This document shows, one piece after another, positions 24,373-35,538 of a stretch of DNA of 64,000 nt. The position numbers were made by a program, and so were the translations under genes. The notes under the pieces are model-generated. The model made no database searches, was not told the origin of the DNA, and was given only the letters and a program-made list of their open reading frames with translations. The stretch is from Axinella damicornis (lineage: Eukaryota; Porifera; Demospongiae; Axinellida; Axinellidae): contig OZ007513.1 of NCBI GenBank assembly GCA_963931865.1, positions 1,939,452 through 2,003,451 of the forward strand. Direction: 5' to 3'. The stretch's first letter is position 1. Every line of letters starts with the position of its first letter.

Positions 24373-27300
24373 CTGAAATTAAAAATCACAAGATAATTTC
24401 TTTAATGCAGTCTGTTTTTACAACATTGTCACCAACGATTGCAAAACCTGTCACGTCTGTGAAAAGACCTTGAAAAGACCATGGTCAGAACTGGGTGCAT
24501 GAGCTATTGTTTTCACCTTGTACGTATGACCTCCAATTTCAGAGCTTATAATTTAGGACGATTTTTCAGCTATAGTGGGTTAGCATAGCACAATCACCCA
24601 GACCGAATACTCGTTAATGAGTTGGTGAGGTTAGAATCATGAATGTGCTCAGAGTAGCTGAGTGAGTGTGGCCTTGTGTGCAGTTTGGTGGATGAAAATA
24701 TGTACCTAGGGTGTGTTTACAAGCCAAACAAGACTGGATTGCATGACCTTCAATGTAGCAAGGTTGGTAAAGAGCTAGGTGTATCACTCAGCGGTTCTTA
24801 GGTCCTTGTGCAATATCACAGAGTCGGTAGACTCTGTATGTAGGGATACGACGTACACACAATATATGCTAATACAAAAGAATCTCTCCAAATCTCAGAA
24901 ACGGTACACTTACAAGCTTTATAACCACATACCGTTCATCTTCGAGTGTTTTCATGACCAACAAGACTCCTCGTGTCGCGAAAGTACCGCACCAGGTACT
25001 CGCAAAACGGGCAAATTGTTTTTCTTTCTTCTTTCTTCTTTCTTCTTTCAGACGTGCTAGCTCAACGTCGCCTCAATCCCTCATGATGGTTTTCGCACGA
25101 AACAGCAGCATTTTACACCGAGCAGTGCACCAGCCCATCGCTTTTTGGCAACCTCCAACCTTCACCAGGCGGCTACAGCTGCCCACTCAATAACTATGGC
25201 TTCATTTGTCACGCCATTTTCATGTTTGTACGCATGCGCACTTAAACGATCACTTAGCAACCATACGTAATTATTATTCAAGATCGCTGAATTAGAAGTG
25301 CCTTGCGCTGTTGTGGTTTACTGTAACTAGACTGAGGTAAATTCTCTGTGCTATAATTTATGTTACTAGACTGTGTTCTGTGAGAGGGGTGAATGCCTAT
25401 CTGAAGACTCAACAATGTGTCGCTACTACTATCTGGTATAGCTATTTTAGCTACACTACTTCAGCTCAGGGAGCACTGGCTTAGTATCCATCCAGAAAAG
25501 GGTTGGCTTTTGAGATGCTTGGGTCTGATTCTTCAGCCATTGCTGGCAGTGTAAATGCCAGAGTCCAGTATGCATGCGCTTGCTGCTAAAAAAAATGACA
25601 TAAACAAGTAATAAAAAACATTTAAAATGTAACAGGATGTAGGGATACCAGAACCGCAAAAAGTAAGGAAACAAGGTAGGGATGATCACACAAAACAGTG
25701 AAGTATACAATCCCCCTACATATCTTTTTTCATTATACACGTATTATGGAAAAAGATCTCTGTAGGGGGTTGTATACTTCACTGTTTTGTGTGATCATCC
25801 CTACCTTGTTTCCTTACTTTTTGCGGTTCTGGTATCCCTACATCCTGTTACATTTTAAATGTTTTTTATTACTTGTATATATAAATCTGGTTCATACACA
25901 CGCAATGCAGTTACTTACAAGCCAGACTTGCTCTCCTGGTAGTAGAACTTGTATGAGTTGTATCCAGGGGCTGCACACACTACAACTATCACCAATGGAA
26001 CCACTGCATAATGATAAGGAGAAATACAAACACACAATTAGGTGCTATATATAGCTCAGACATGGGTCACATGGTTATAACTACCGAGAACATTGCACAG
26101 GTATGGTTATGTGAATGAGATATGAAGCTGGGAAATGTGCCATTGTGGACAGCACAGAAGGAGCTTTCAAATGATCTCCTTGACACTAATTTGATACTAT
26201 GCTAGGTATCTTGGACTAGGAATGAGATACAAGCTGGGATTTACACCATTGTGATCAGCATGCTTGGAGCTTTCAAATGATGTCCATTTTGTTGTAGGTT
26301 GAATTTCAACCCAAAATCATGGTCAAGTGCGATTTTTGGCAAAAATGTGACCAAAATTATTGTATAGCTGCATGCATAGCCTCCTTCCCAGGCCGGTTTA
26401 TTCCCATTTGGTCAATTCCCATTTCGTCAATTCCCACTTTGTCAATTTCACTTCGTCAATTCCCACTTTGTCAACTTCCCACTTTGTCAATTCCCACTTC
26501 GTCAACATTGACCAAGTGGGAATTGACAAAGTGAGAAATTGACAAAGTGGGAATTGACGAATTGGGAATTGACAAAGTGGAAATCTATGGTAAACATGGT
26601 ATGCAAACCAAGTGTGCATAGTAGCTATAAGGCTGGCTATAACAACATGGGTTGTGAGACTTATTTCTCCAACAATGTATGCTAGCTTTCTTAGGCATTC
26701 ATTGACAACTATACATCTCTTTCGTCTGGGTGTCATGTGATCCTGCTTCAAGTTGGACTGCTGTGAGTTCCGTAGGTGCTTGCTCTTCTTTGACGGTATC
26801 CACCAGTCGGTAGCTAGCTGTTAGTATGTCGCCGACTGATGATTGAATTAAACTTGCTGTGCCATCCCATGCAAGTGATTGCTTGTTCTGCTCCCATCAA
26901 GCTCAAAGACACTCCACATTGCAGGACAAAACTGCCCACCATCTAGCCAGCTAGGTGTTTTCAAAATAGTTGAGAAGATCGTCCAACTGGGGGAGTGCAC
27001 TGGGCATTTTTGCTTGAGCTCGGAGTAGTAGATTGAGATCTCCCACTCTGCTAACTCACTGAAATTGCTCACCCGCCTCCTGAGGGTTCCTCCCTGACAA
27101 TGCACATGCCTTGTAATTGAGCCCTGAGTCTCACAACCCATGTTTGCCATACTATGCACCCTTGCTATGCAGTATTTACTATATAGATTCCTACTTTGTC
27201 AATTCCCAATTCGTCAATTCCCACTTTGTCAATTTCTCACTTTGTCAATTCCCACTTGGTCAATGTTGACGAAGTGGGAATTGACAAAGTGGGAAGTTGA

Positions 27301-30300
27301 CAAAGTGGGAATTGACGAAGTGAAATTGACGAAGTGGGAATTGACGAAATGGGAATTGACCAAATGGGAAGACACCCCCAGGCCTACCTTATTTTCGCAT
27401 ATTGTAAGGCCGGTAACGGTTGACATCAGTAGCAGGTATGTTCACATGCCAAAACTGGCATTTCTGTCAAAAATGGAACAAAAAAAAACAGAAATAGCTC
27501 TCCCGGTTAGTGACAGATCCTTGCTCAGTACTGCATCAGCACACCAAGGCACAGTGAATCCAGCAAAGATAAAGTCTTGTCATCAAAGTTCTGTTTGCAC
27601 TGCTACACATACACTACCACCTGTTGTGGAGGGCATCCTGGGGGCATGCTGATGCAGTAATGAGCAAGGATCTGTCGAGAGCTATTTCTGTTTTTTTTTG
27701 TTCCATTTTTGACAGAAAATCTAATGCCAGTTTTGGCATGTGAACATACCTGCTACTGATGTCAAGGGGTGGGATTAATGATACTACTGCACATGCTCAG
27801 AAGCATGACGTACATGTGACAACCGTATTATTATATAAATACTTCCTTGTTTGGAATGCATGGTGAAGTGTATGAAAGGTGTGGCTTCCTGTTTGATTGC
27901 CAAAGCACATTGTATGTAGGGAAACATTGTAACCCTGGGTATCATTTGTGTGCATGGACCACATTGAGATCAACACTCTACTATACCCTTTTGGGATCAT
28001 CAGAGAACATGGTAGCATTCTCTATTTAGGGATGGCCAAGGAAATTTCGAATTTACCATACTGATGCACTAGCAGGAAAATGGCCAAAGAAGCTACAATC
28101 CCCCAACAACTTAAAGCTTAAACAACAGGCGCGTTCTCACAGTACAGCCATTTTCAACCGTTGCTAATGGCGTAGCCATGACGCGGCCACACATTACTAG
28201 GGCGGAGCTTGACCTGATTGGTTAGCATGCGCCGCGGCCGTTTAGTAAGTGGGCAATTTCTGATGGCCCTCGGGCTACAATAACCGTACAATTTGGGGAA
28301 AAATTGCACGCTTTTCTATGGGAGTAAACATATGGCAACTCTATAAGTATGTGATTATAGTAAGGTATGAAGGATATTATTGGATGATTGAAACGTACGC
28401 CAAACCATGAGACCAATCTTGAGCACCAGTCGGGATCTTCGCTTCACTCCTAAAACTTTAAGTAGGTTCTGGTAGAGGTAGAAGGCCTCTGCAGTCGTCC
28501 ATGCAAAGAACACCAGCATGAAATACTGCAGCAGGGCAGCGCTGATGCCGCAGAGGGGTGGGATGGGTGCAGCATTAGCTCCAAGAATGAAGACGAGGTA
28601 CAGTCCCATCAGAGCAAAGGAAAGATTGATGAGGATCTGCTCGTGTTCCTTTTTACGCAGACTCCTAAAGTTCAAGTTGATAATACACTAATAGATACTC
28701 TCTCCTGAATGGAATTACTCCTGCAAGGTACAAATTGCAGCTGAGTCTCATAAAAGTGGAAGCCACTGATTACGTTTCTGGCATTAGACTCACCTAGATG
28801 CAAGATGTGTGATGATGAATACACTGAGGCACAGGAGAGAAATGACCAGACCAACGTAGGAGAAGGCTTTCAGGACCTCCCCCAACTGAGGAGGGAGAGG
28901 CTCTCCTGTGAGATCCTGCAAATGCAAGAAGTTACTGGTAAGTTGTAGGATGGCAAATGAAGGGCCAGGGATATTTAGAGAATGCACATGGAATATGTAT
29001 AGGTTATATCCCTGGCCAGCGGGATATAAGACCGGTTATATCCCGCGGGAGAGGTCAGTGCTTGAGTGGAGCCGAGGAAGTGCCGAGGGCGAAGCCCGAG
29101 GCACTTCCGAGGCGGAACGAAAGCACTGACCTCTCCCAAGGGATGTAACGGGTCTTATAATATACTTAGGCTATTCTAACCAATCAGGATACAGTATTCG
29201 CGGGAAATAAAGGGTCATACATGCCGCTCTGTGCACGCATGTGCACGACCTGTTAACTACGTAAGCCCAGAATTTGCTGCAAAGCAGCAGACCAATCAGA
29301 TTCGTAGCTAGCAACGAGACCCATGGCAACCGTCGTTATGCAGCAGATTTAAAAGCAGATAAAAAGCGGTTTTGGGCAGTTTTAGGCGGTTTGGATTAGT
29401 TAGCTAGGAGTGAGCTGCTGAGAACTAGCTAGGAGTGAGCTGCTGAGAACTATAGCTAGGAGTGAGCTGCTGAGAACTAACTACAGCGACTTGGTAGCTA
29501 ATGGCTGACGTGGATGATGCCGAGGATTTTAAACTCTCGAAGAGGCAGACTGTCCAGCGTTTTGGTCCTCCGGCGCAAAAGGAGCAGATCCGCAAGCTAA
29601 TTGACCAGCGCATACCTCTCAACACGAAGAAGACTACAAACTGGTGTATCATCGAAAAACTCAGCACACATAACCTCGATAACTACCTTGCCAAATTTAT
29701 CGTGGAGGTGAACAGGCAAGACGGCGCACCCTATCCACTTGACACGCTAGCTCTACCACCCTGTGCAACCGAGTCATCACACCACTATCATACTCTTTCG
29801 CATAGATCATACTCATGCTCTTTCACATGTATCAGTGCATATCTCAGTTGCATGGTAAAGCGCTTACTATGCTACGAAGCATAGTCAAAGCTTCATGTTT
29901 GTCACCTTTATTCTGATCCTCTAAGTGATTTTGTCTGTTGTTTACCTCTGTTGTAATGAAGACATTCAGTTCGTGCAGATTAGAATAGCCTAAGCATAGT
30001 ATAAGTTAGTTGTATCCCTGGCCAGCGGGATGTAAGACCCTTATATCCCTCGGGAAAAGTCAGTGCTTTCGTTCCGCCTTGGAAGTGCCTCGGGCTGCGC
30101 CCTCGGCACTTCCTTGGCTCCACTCAAGCACTGACCTTTCCTGCGATATATAACGGGTCTTACATCCCGGGATATAACCCATACTTACATCCCGCTGGCC
30201 AGGGATACAACTAACTTATACTATGCTTAGGCTATTCTAAGGTGAGTACACTGTGTAGACATAGATACTGTGGTGTAGGCATTCACCGATCAGTGGCAGA

Positions 30301-32278
30301 GGCATCCGTGATACTTGACTGAGGCAGTGGTAAAGTCACGAGCCCTTGGCTAGACTAACAAAGCTATAGCTCTTTGCTTTCTTGTGCATGCGATAGCTTA
30401 CAGTATACGCGCGCAGCCGGCTGCGGGATATATGACCCGTTATTTCTCACAAATACTGTAACCTGATTGGTTAGAATAGCCAAAGTATAGTACAATCATA
30501 CTCACTCAGAAGGGATCTTATTATTGTACATGTGGAGGACTCACCAACAAGAGACCAAAATGCCCAGGCTGTGAGTAGTGAGCTGTGAAGGGTTTTTTCT
30601 TCATTTCAGATGAGTCATTTTGAGGTTGCAATTGGGTAGTTTGAGTCGTTCTAGTGTCTGATGTCCTGTTATTCTGGTAGCAGGATTCACTGCAAAGCTT
30701 CCACACACCTCCTGTGATGCAAAATTGTGTAGTCACCATCGCAATTGCCTAATTGAGTACATAGCTAACTAGCTAGAGCTGACCAGTCAACCGAACAATA
30801 CAGTGCTTATAATTACATAGAAACAGATGGATGTAGAAAGGCAGCACTTTGATCCCAAAAGTCATTTCAATCTGCATCCTGTTACAATCAAACACAATTC
30901 AAACTAGAAGTGCTCAGCAGCGCACGTACCCCGTGCGCTACTTTGACTTGATACAGGTACTAGGCAGGCCTACTGCCGATTATTCATACAGCATGCACGA
31001 TGAGCTAGCTAGGCCTACCGATACAGCGATGTCAGCATGCAGAATGAGATAGTCGGAGATACCGTAAGTTGTGGCAGTAAATGTTAGAAATAGGGTGTGG
31101 TCAAGTTGTATAAATAATATTAGAAGCACGACTTTCACGCAGCTTTTCTCAGCCTCTCGAGTGGCTCTCTGGTGAGTTATGTAGACACTACTATTTTCTG
31201 AATTCTGACAATTCTATCCTGAACTAAGCCTTCAACAAGGCCTTCATTGCTGAAAGTGCTTGATTTTGTGCTCCACAGACAGACGGACACAAACCAATCA
31301 CTTAACCCCCTGCTGAGCATGCGCGCATGGGGTAATAATAAAATGTGCAGTTATACCATAGCGAACTAACCATTAGCTCCACGATCCCAGAGCCCGCACA
31401 AAATGTTTAAAGCATTGGTAGCATTCTGAAAGTAAACAACACAATACACAATGAACTTGAAAATTCATCAGCCTTTTGATTACAGTGCTACATTCTTGCT
31501 TGATGTGGTATACTATAACCAAACATTATTTATATTATGTTGGATTATATTATTTACGTGGCACAATTTTTCCCCTACCAGGAGTGTAATATCCTTTATA
31601 GTACCACAGTCAGTACAGTGGATCAATAGCAAAGTAAGGATTAGAGAAACAGCCATGCAATGTCTACAGTTGATAATATAGACTAGTACATGCATGCACT
31701 ACTGCAATACTAATGGAAACTCTGCACAATTAATATTTGTCATACACAATTCAGCTGTCAGTGTATGTTATAGCATAGCTAATAGGACTACCGGTATAAT
31801 AACTCTACCACTGACCTCACTTGCTTGGAACGTGACTGTGATTGGTGTTGACAGGTTTCCACCCACAGAAGTGCCATTCACTGTCACAGCAACAATCACT
31901 GAGCCCACAGTGAGATTACTTTGGTTCTGGTCTGAAGACTGAAAGAGTGTGTCCCTCAAAAACACAGCGTAAGACAATCTCTGCTGATCGCCAACTAGTC
32001 CCAGCTCTTGAAAGACTGATCTTGGAACTCGCACTGATGCTGTACTGCTCTGATAGGTCATGTTTCCAGAAGCTGTTTCGAGTGCTTCTTCTCTTATAGT
32101 ACTGCTGATGTCCACAGCTTCCTCCACTGATCCTAGGTTAACACTGAATGTTTCCCCTTGGAAACTGCTTGCATTAATGTTATTCACCTGAATGGCAAAG
32201 GTTGTCCGTGTGAAGGTGACCGATGTGGCATTTGTGATCTCCAACTTGTTGCTAAAGTTTGTCAGACTGTCAAGCAAC
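23190..32278 (-). CDS. Adhesion GPCR copy B, ectodomain-less
   Basis: Eight exons match copies A and D from the last GAIN exon to the tail: 32278-31816 (GAIN B), 31425-31371 and 30711-30545 (GPS), 28915-28794 (TM1), 28664-28399 (TM2-3), 26003-25919 (TM4), 24372-23190 (TM5-7 and tail). That is seven coding blocks plus any missing 5' exons. All frames are open and all splice sites look intact, so the membrane part has not decayed. No HRM, Ig, SRCR, EGF, NIDO or signal peptide was found upstream before the copy C remnant. It may be a truncated copy, or may be spliced to a distant upstream exon. Introns have absorbed several transposons. Confidence 0.75.
25604..25879. mobile_element. 276-bp near-perfect palindromic element
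   Basis: Arms of about 125 bp (starting ACAAGTAATAAAAAACAT) are almost perfect inverted repeats around a short loop near 25740. Related, more diverged copies lie at 33405-33600, 49980-50255 and 60905-61010. No ORF is credible. Confidence 0.85.
26400..27372. mobile_element. Foldback-type element with subrepeat arms
   Basis: Both ends are arrays of GTCAATTCCCACTTTG-like 14-15-bp subrepeats, each array itself partly palindromic. The left array (26400-26580) and right array (27186-27372) are inverted copies. Inverted similarity continues inward through ACATGGGTTGTGAGACT. The central 450 bp have no recognisable product. It lies in the intron between TM4 and TM3 of copy B. Confidence 0.8.
27419..27764. 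mobile_element. 346-bp miniature inverted-repeat element
   Basis: Ends TTGACATCAGTAGCAGGTAT and its complement bound arms of about 100 bp, including GCCAAAACTGGCAT and a poly-A/poly-T pair. There is no ORF. Confidence 0.8.
28997..30240. mobile_element. Composite hairpin element with a Crypton-like ORF fragment
   Basis: A left hairpin (28997-29160) and right hairpin (29983-30240) share ATCCCTGGCCAGCGGGAT and a long GAGGCGGAACGAAAGCACTG-type core. The right one is a near-perfect palindrome. Between them lie three copies of a roughly 27-bp repeat (GCTAGGAGTGAGCTGCTGAG) at 29400-29478 and a short ORF. A related fragment is at 30419-30490. It sits in the intron between the GPS and TM1 exons of copy B. 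Confidence 0.7.
29501..29884 (+). CDS. Truncated Crypton/DUF3504-like protein fragment
   Basis: 127 residues. RFGPPAQKEQIRKLIDQRIP, NTKKTTNWC and FIVEVNRQDGAPYPLDTL resemble, from memory of the family, the N-terminal part of Crypton-derived tyrosine-recombinase proteins (KIAA1958/QRICH1/ZMYM type), where the last motif reads like EVRxxDGxxYPPxTL. After YPLDTL the similarity stops. The catalytic tyrosine-recombinase part is absent, so this is a fragment that may only mark the origin of the element. Confidence 0.5.
   Translation: MADVDDAEDFKLSKRQTVQRFGPPAQKEQIRKLIDQRIPLNTKKTTNWCIIEKLSTHNLDNYLAKFIVEVNRQDGAPYPLDTLALPPCATESSHHYHTLSHRSYSCSFTCISAYLSCMVKRLLCYEA
30545..31425 (-). CDS. Copy B GPS exons
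   Basis: 31425-31371 encodes LCGLWDRGANG. 30711-30545 encodes VWKLCSESCYQNN and ends FTAHYSQPGHFGLLL. The QPG substitution and loss of the last two cysteines are the same as in copy A. Confidence 0.8.
31816..32278 (-). CDS. Copy B GAIN subdomain B exon
   Basis: 463 bp, the same length as in copies A and D and open throughout. The acceptor CTTTATAG at its 5' end is intact, but no upstream GAIN exon equivalent to 10783-10689 of copy A was found. Confidence 0.8.
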
Positions 32279-32816
32279 CTATAAAGAGTAAATAGAGACC
32301 ACATAATGTCCTGATATTGTATGCGAAAGGTGTGCATTAGGCAGGTAAAATGGCTTAACATGAAGACTTGCAAGTAATATTCTGATCCTCATCTCTTCGG
32401 TGTTAACAATGCCCAGCATTATGCTGGCTGACAGTAAACTTGCTACATATACTGTACTTAGCTCGCATGCATGACAACTTGTGACTACTAGACGCTGATT
32501 GGTCAGAGAAGTGCTGTCATGTGACTTCCGTTCTACAAATTCAGTTGCAAGATCATTGAAAACCTCTGTATATCCACCCCCAATCATATCTTCCACCCCT
32601 TTTCCATTCCTGGAATCTTGTATTCATGATGGTGAATAGTACTAATGTAGTAATGTATCTATAGCCAGTGTTTTACCAATAGAGCCATGATTCCACATCT
32701 GGTATGTAAGTAAGCCCAGAAGTACGGTAATGTTTCAGCATGCAGCCTTTCACCTCTGAATATCTACATCTACCATTAATGCAAACCCCCAAACAAAGAT
32801 GCAGAAGTGGACTGTA

Positions 32817-33397
32817 CATTAGTAATACCACTACGATGGGACTACAGCAGCTGCAGCACAATGTCATTATATCATGCATGATTCTTTTACGTTAATGCTA
32901 TAGTTGATGCAATCAAATGTGCGCGGGTGAAATCATTCCTGGGACTTCATAGACTCGAACTTAGTAAGCGATTGAAGCAGCATACAGGCCAATAGTATAA
33001 AACTTGCTAAGTACAGCAGCAGAAAATATGGAATGCGTATACACTCCCTAAACATCAAAAGCTATAACCTCTATTTGCAGCAGGGATTTTCATAATCCTA
33101 CTTTATTTACTTCTCTGAGCCATTGGCATCAGATGTGTGAGCAGCCGTGGTGCCATACGGCAGTGGCTTAGCCTCCTCTGCCTCTTCTTCCTCCTCCTCA
33201 CGCTCATACAGGCTCTTGGCTAACTTGCTGCCACTCTGCTTTTTCTTGTACCTCTCTGCATGAAAGGGCAGACTCTCGTGGGAGATAAGATCGTATTGCC
33301 CAGATCTCCCTTTGAATGGAGGTAGCCAGGATCTACGAGGCTTGCGAGCCTCTGAAGATGCTGCATCGGTTGTTACTCGAGGCTCTGGGGCACTGAC
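32817..33397 (-). pseudogene. Copy C: 3' remnant of a receptor copy
   Basis: 33107-33397 matches the tail exon of copy D (44277-44577) and 32817-33106 matches its 3' flank (43978-44276), both nearly base for base. The match stops abruptly inside the tail exon, next to a palindromic element (33405-33600). It is a broken duplicate with no transmembrane part. Confidence 0.85.
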
Positions 33398-33404
33398 AGG
33401 TAAT

Positions 33405-33600
33405 CAAGTGTAATAACATTAAAATATGTATGGAGATGTAGGGATGGCAGAACTGCAAAGAAACTAAACAAGGCAGGAAATATGTATGGAGATGTAGAGA
33501 TGGCAGAACTGCAAAGAAACTAAACAAGGTAGGGCCCGTAGGGGTGATGGCATAAAACAGTTCAGTATACGAAAACCTACTTTTGCATTATACATGTATA
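33405..33600. mobile_element. Partial, internally duplicated palindromic-element copy
   Basis: Related to 25604-25879. One arm segment (TATGTATGGAGATGTAG...) occurs twice in tandem, 33426 and 33479 onward. The other arm is missing. Confidence 0.7.
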
Positions 33601-33889
33601 ACTACCAGGAGCACATAATGAGGTAGACAGCGGAAGAAAGGTACATGTAGGAGCGTGAAACAACGGTTGCGTGTAAAACGCGGAAAGTGGAATGGAACGT
33701 GGAATTGAACGTGGAATGGAATGTGGAACGTATGTGAAATGTCCTAATAAGTCTAGTTAATTAAGGGGCTGGCATGAGCGAGCCTGCGCATGCAGTCGGC
33801 ATATAGCATAGATAATAGAGCATATAGGCAGTGAAAGAGTCAAGTCAAGAGAGATGGTGGCTGATGACAATCGTCAATTATTATTTTTT

Positions 33890-34330
33890 GCATCACAGAA
33901 CCATAAACCTGGATGGGGTGAGCCCTGTCAATTAGGTCCGTCAGGGGTAACCCCATTCGTTTAGTTCGTTGGCGTAAAATTTTCCCTTTATGTATAAGCA
34001 ACTTATGCCACATAAAGGGACAATTTTACGCCGTTGGTACCATGAACCTGGATGGGTGAGCCCTGTCAATTAGGTCCATTAGGGGTAACCCCATTCGTTT
34101 AGTTCATTGGCGTAAAATTCTCCCTTTATGTATATGCAACATTGTATAAAGTGGTCACACCATTTCACAAGGGGATTTTACGCCAAACCCCATGGTGTAA
34201 AATGCTGTCGTTATGTACATAACGACAGCCATGGCGTAAAATTTTCCCTTTATGCACAAAGGCATGAATGGCGTAAAATTTTCCCTTTATGCACAAAGGC
34301 AATGTTTACCATTTTACGCCAAAGTCTACA
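33890..34330. mobile_element. Cluster of GGCGTAAAATTTTCCC hairpin repeats
   Basis: TGGCGTAAAATTTTCCCTTT occurs four to five times and its complement (TTTTACGCCA) at least three times. A roughly 140-bp unit (ACCTGGATGGG... to the hairpin) is directly duplicated at 33905 and 34045. These are probably stacked or nested miniature elements. Confidence 0.75.
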
Positions 34331-35538
34331 TGACCCCGATCCGCGAAGTGAAGCAGGGCTATTGTCTTCTGACGAATATTAAAGCGCGAGCACATCACTA
34401 GTGTAAGCTGTATGAACGTGTACCGTGCTAGTGCTATAGACCTAGCTGTGCTGCTATGCTGGCCCGCCCACGCGTCACTCGAAGACCGTAATTATAGCCC
34501 TGCTTCACTCGGATGGCATATAGTCATGTCAACTAGCTAACGTCTTGTTGTCTACTGTGAACTTCTCACATCCAGGGCATACAACCTGCCGGTAGTCTCA
34601 CGTGGCCAGGCGCCTAGGCTGAGCTCTCTCTCGCGATATGATTGTTACCATGACTTGACTGCGTGAGACTCGCTCGCGCCAGCTCCAATTAGCTATCACT
34701 AGACGAATGCAGAACATTGTGGGGCGAGCCTGAGCGAGTACATGCAGGTACTGAATGTGCATGGAGCAGTTGCATGTGCATGTCATCAGAATGTGAGTCT
34801 GACAGAGAGTTAAGGACACAGACACAGATCACACCAGAGAAAGTTATGACCGCACTAATCATTGATTTCGTGCACTTGAAGCAGTCTGGCAGGTAGGTCC
34901 AGGAGCGGTCTCTGTTAGCCACTCACCGCCCCGCTACTATTAGTCTCCATCCTTGCAAGGCCTTGTTGAAGTATAGACTGTTCGTAGTTCGCGTCTCAGT
35001 TACACCGGCGCGACATCATGATATCAACGCACGAGCATGCAGGAAGTAAGTGAACTCAGCTCAGGTTGGAAATAACGCATGACGCAAGAACACGCAAAAT
35101 ACGACCAGGAAGTGATTTACGGCACGACGTACGATACATATATATAGAAAATTTACAGCAAACTCGTCTATGTGGGGCTCGCTCAGGCTCGCCCCAATTA
35201 CGACATTTTACATACGTTCCGCGATCCATTCCATGTTCCATTCCACGTTCCGCGTTTTACACGCAACGCAACCTGAAACCATCTGTTGAGAAGAACTTGG
35301 AAGCTTCCTCGGCATTGTCACACTAGCATCCTTCACTGCACTACATGTAGTAGTCTTCAAAGCCTCTTTAACGTTGTTATTTATTGCTCAAGTATGCTGT
35401 GTCAGAAGCTAGAGCCACAGGAATTCCTTTAATTCGTGATATCTTCACAGAAGCACCCCAATTCTCATACACCACCTTTGGCTTTAATGGTTCTAACTAT
35501 AATCGATACTGGAGAACCTACACTGATGCTGATAAAAT

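Noticed and set aside
26398..26751. ORFs made of LTKWELTKWE repeats, also at 27140-27426
   Set aside because: They arise from the foldback subrepeats in either orientation and reading frame, not from a real protein.
33900..34330. CRISPR-like array
   Set aside because: The repeats are hairpin transposon ends in both orientations with irregular spacing, in a eukaryotic context and with no cas genes.
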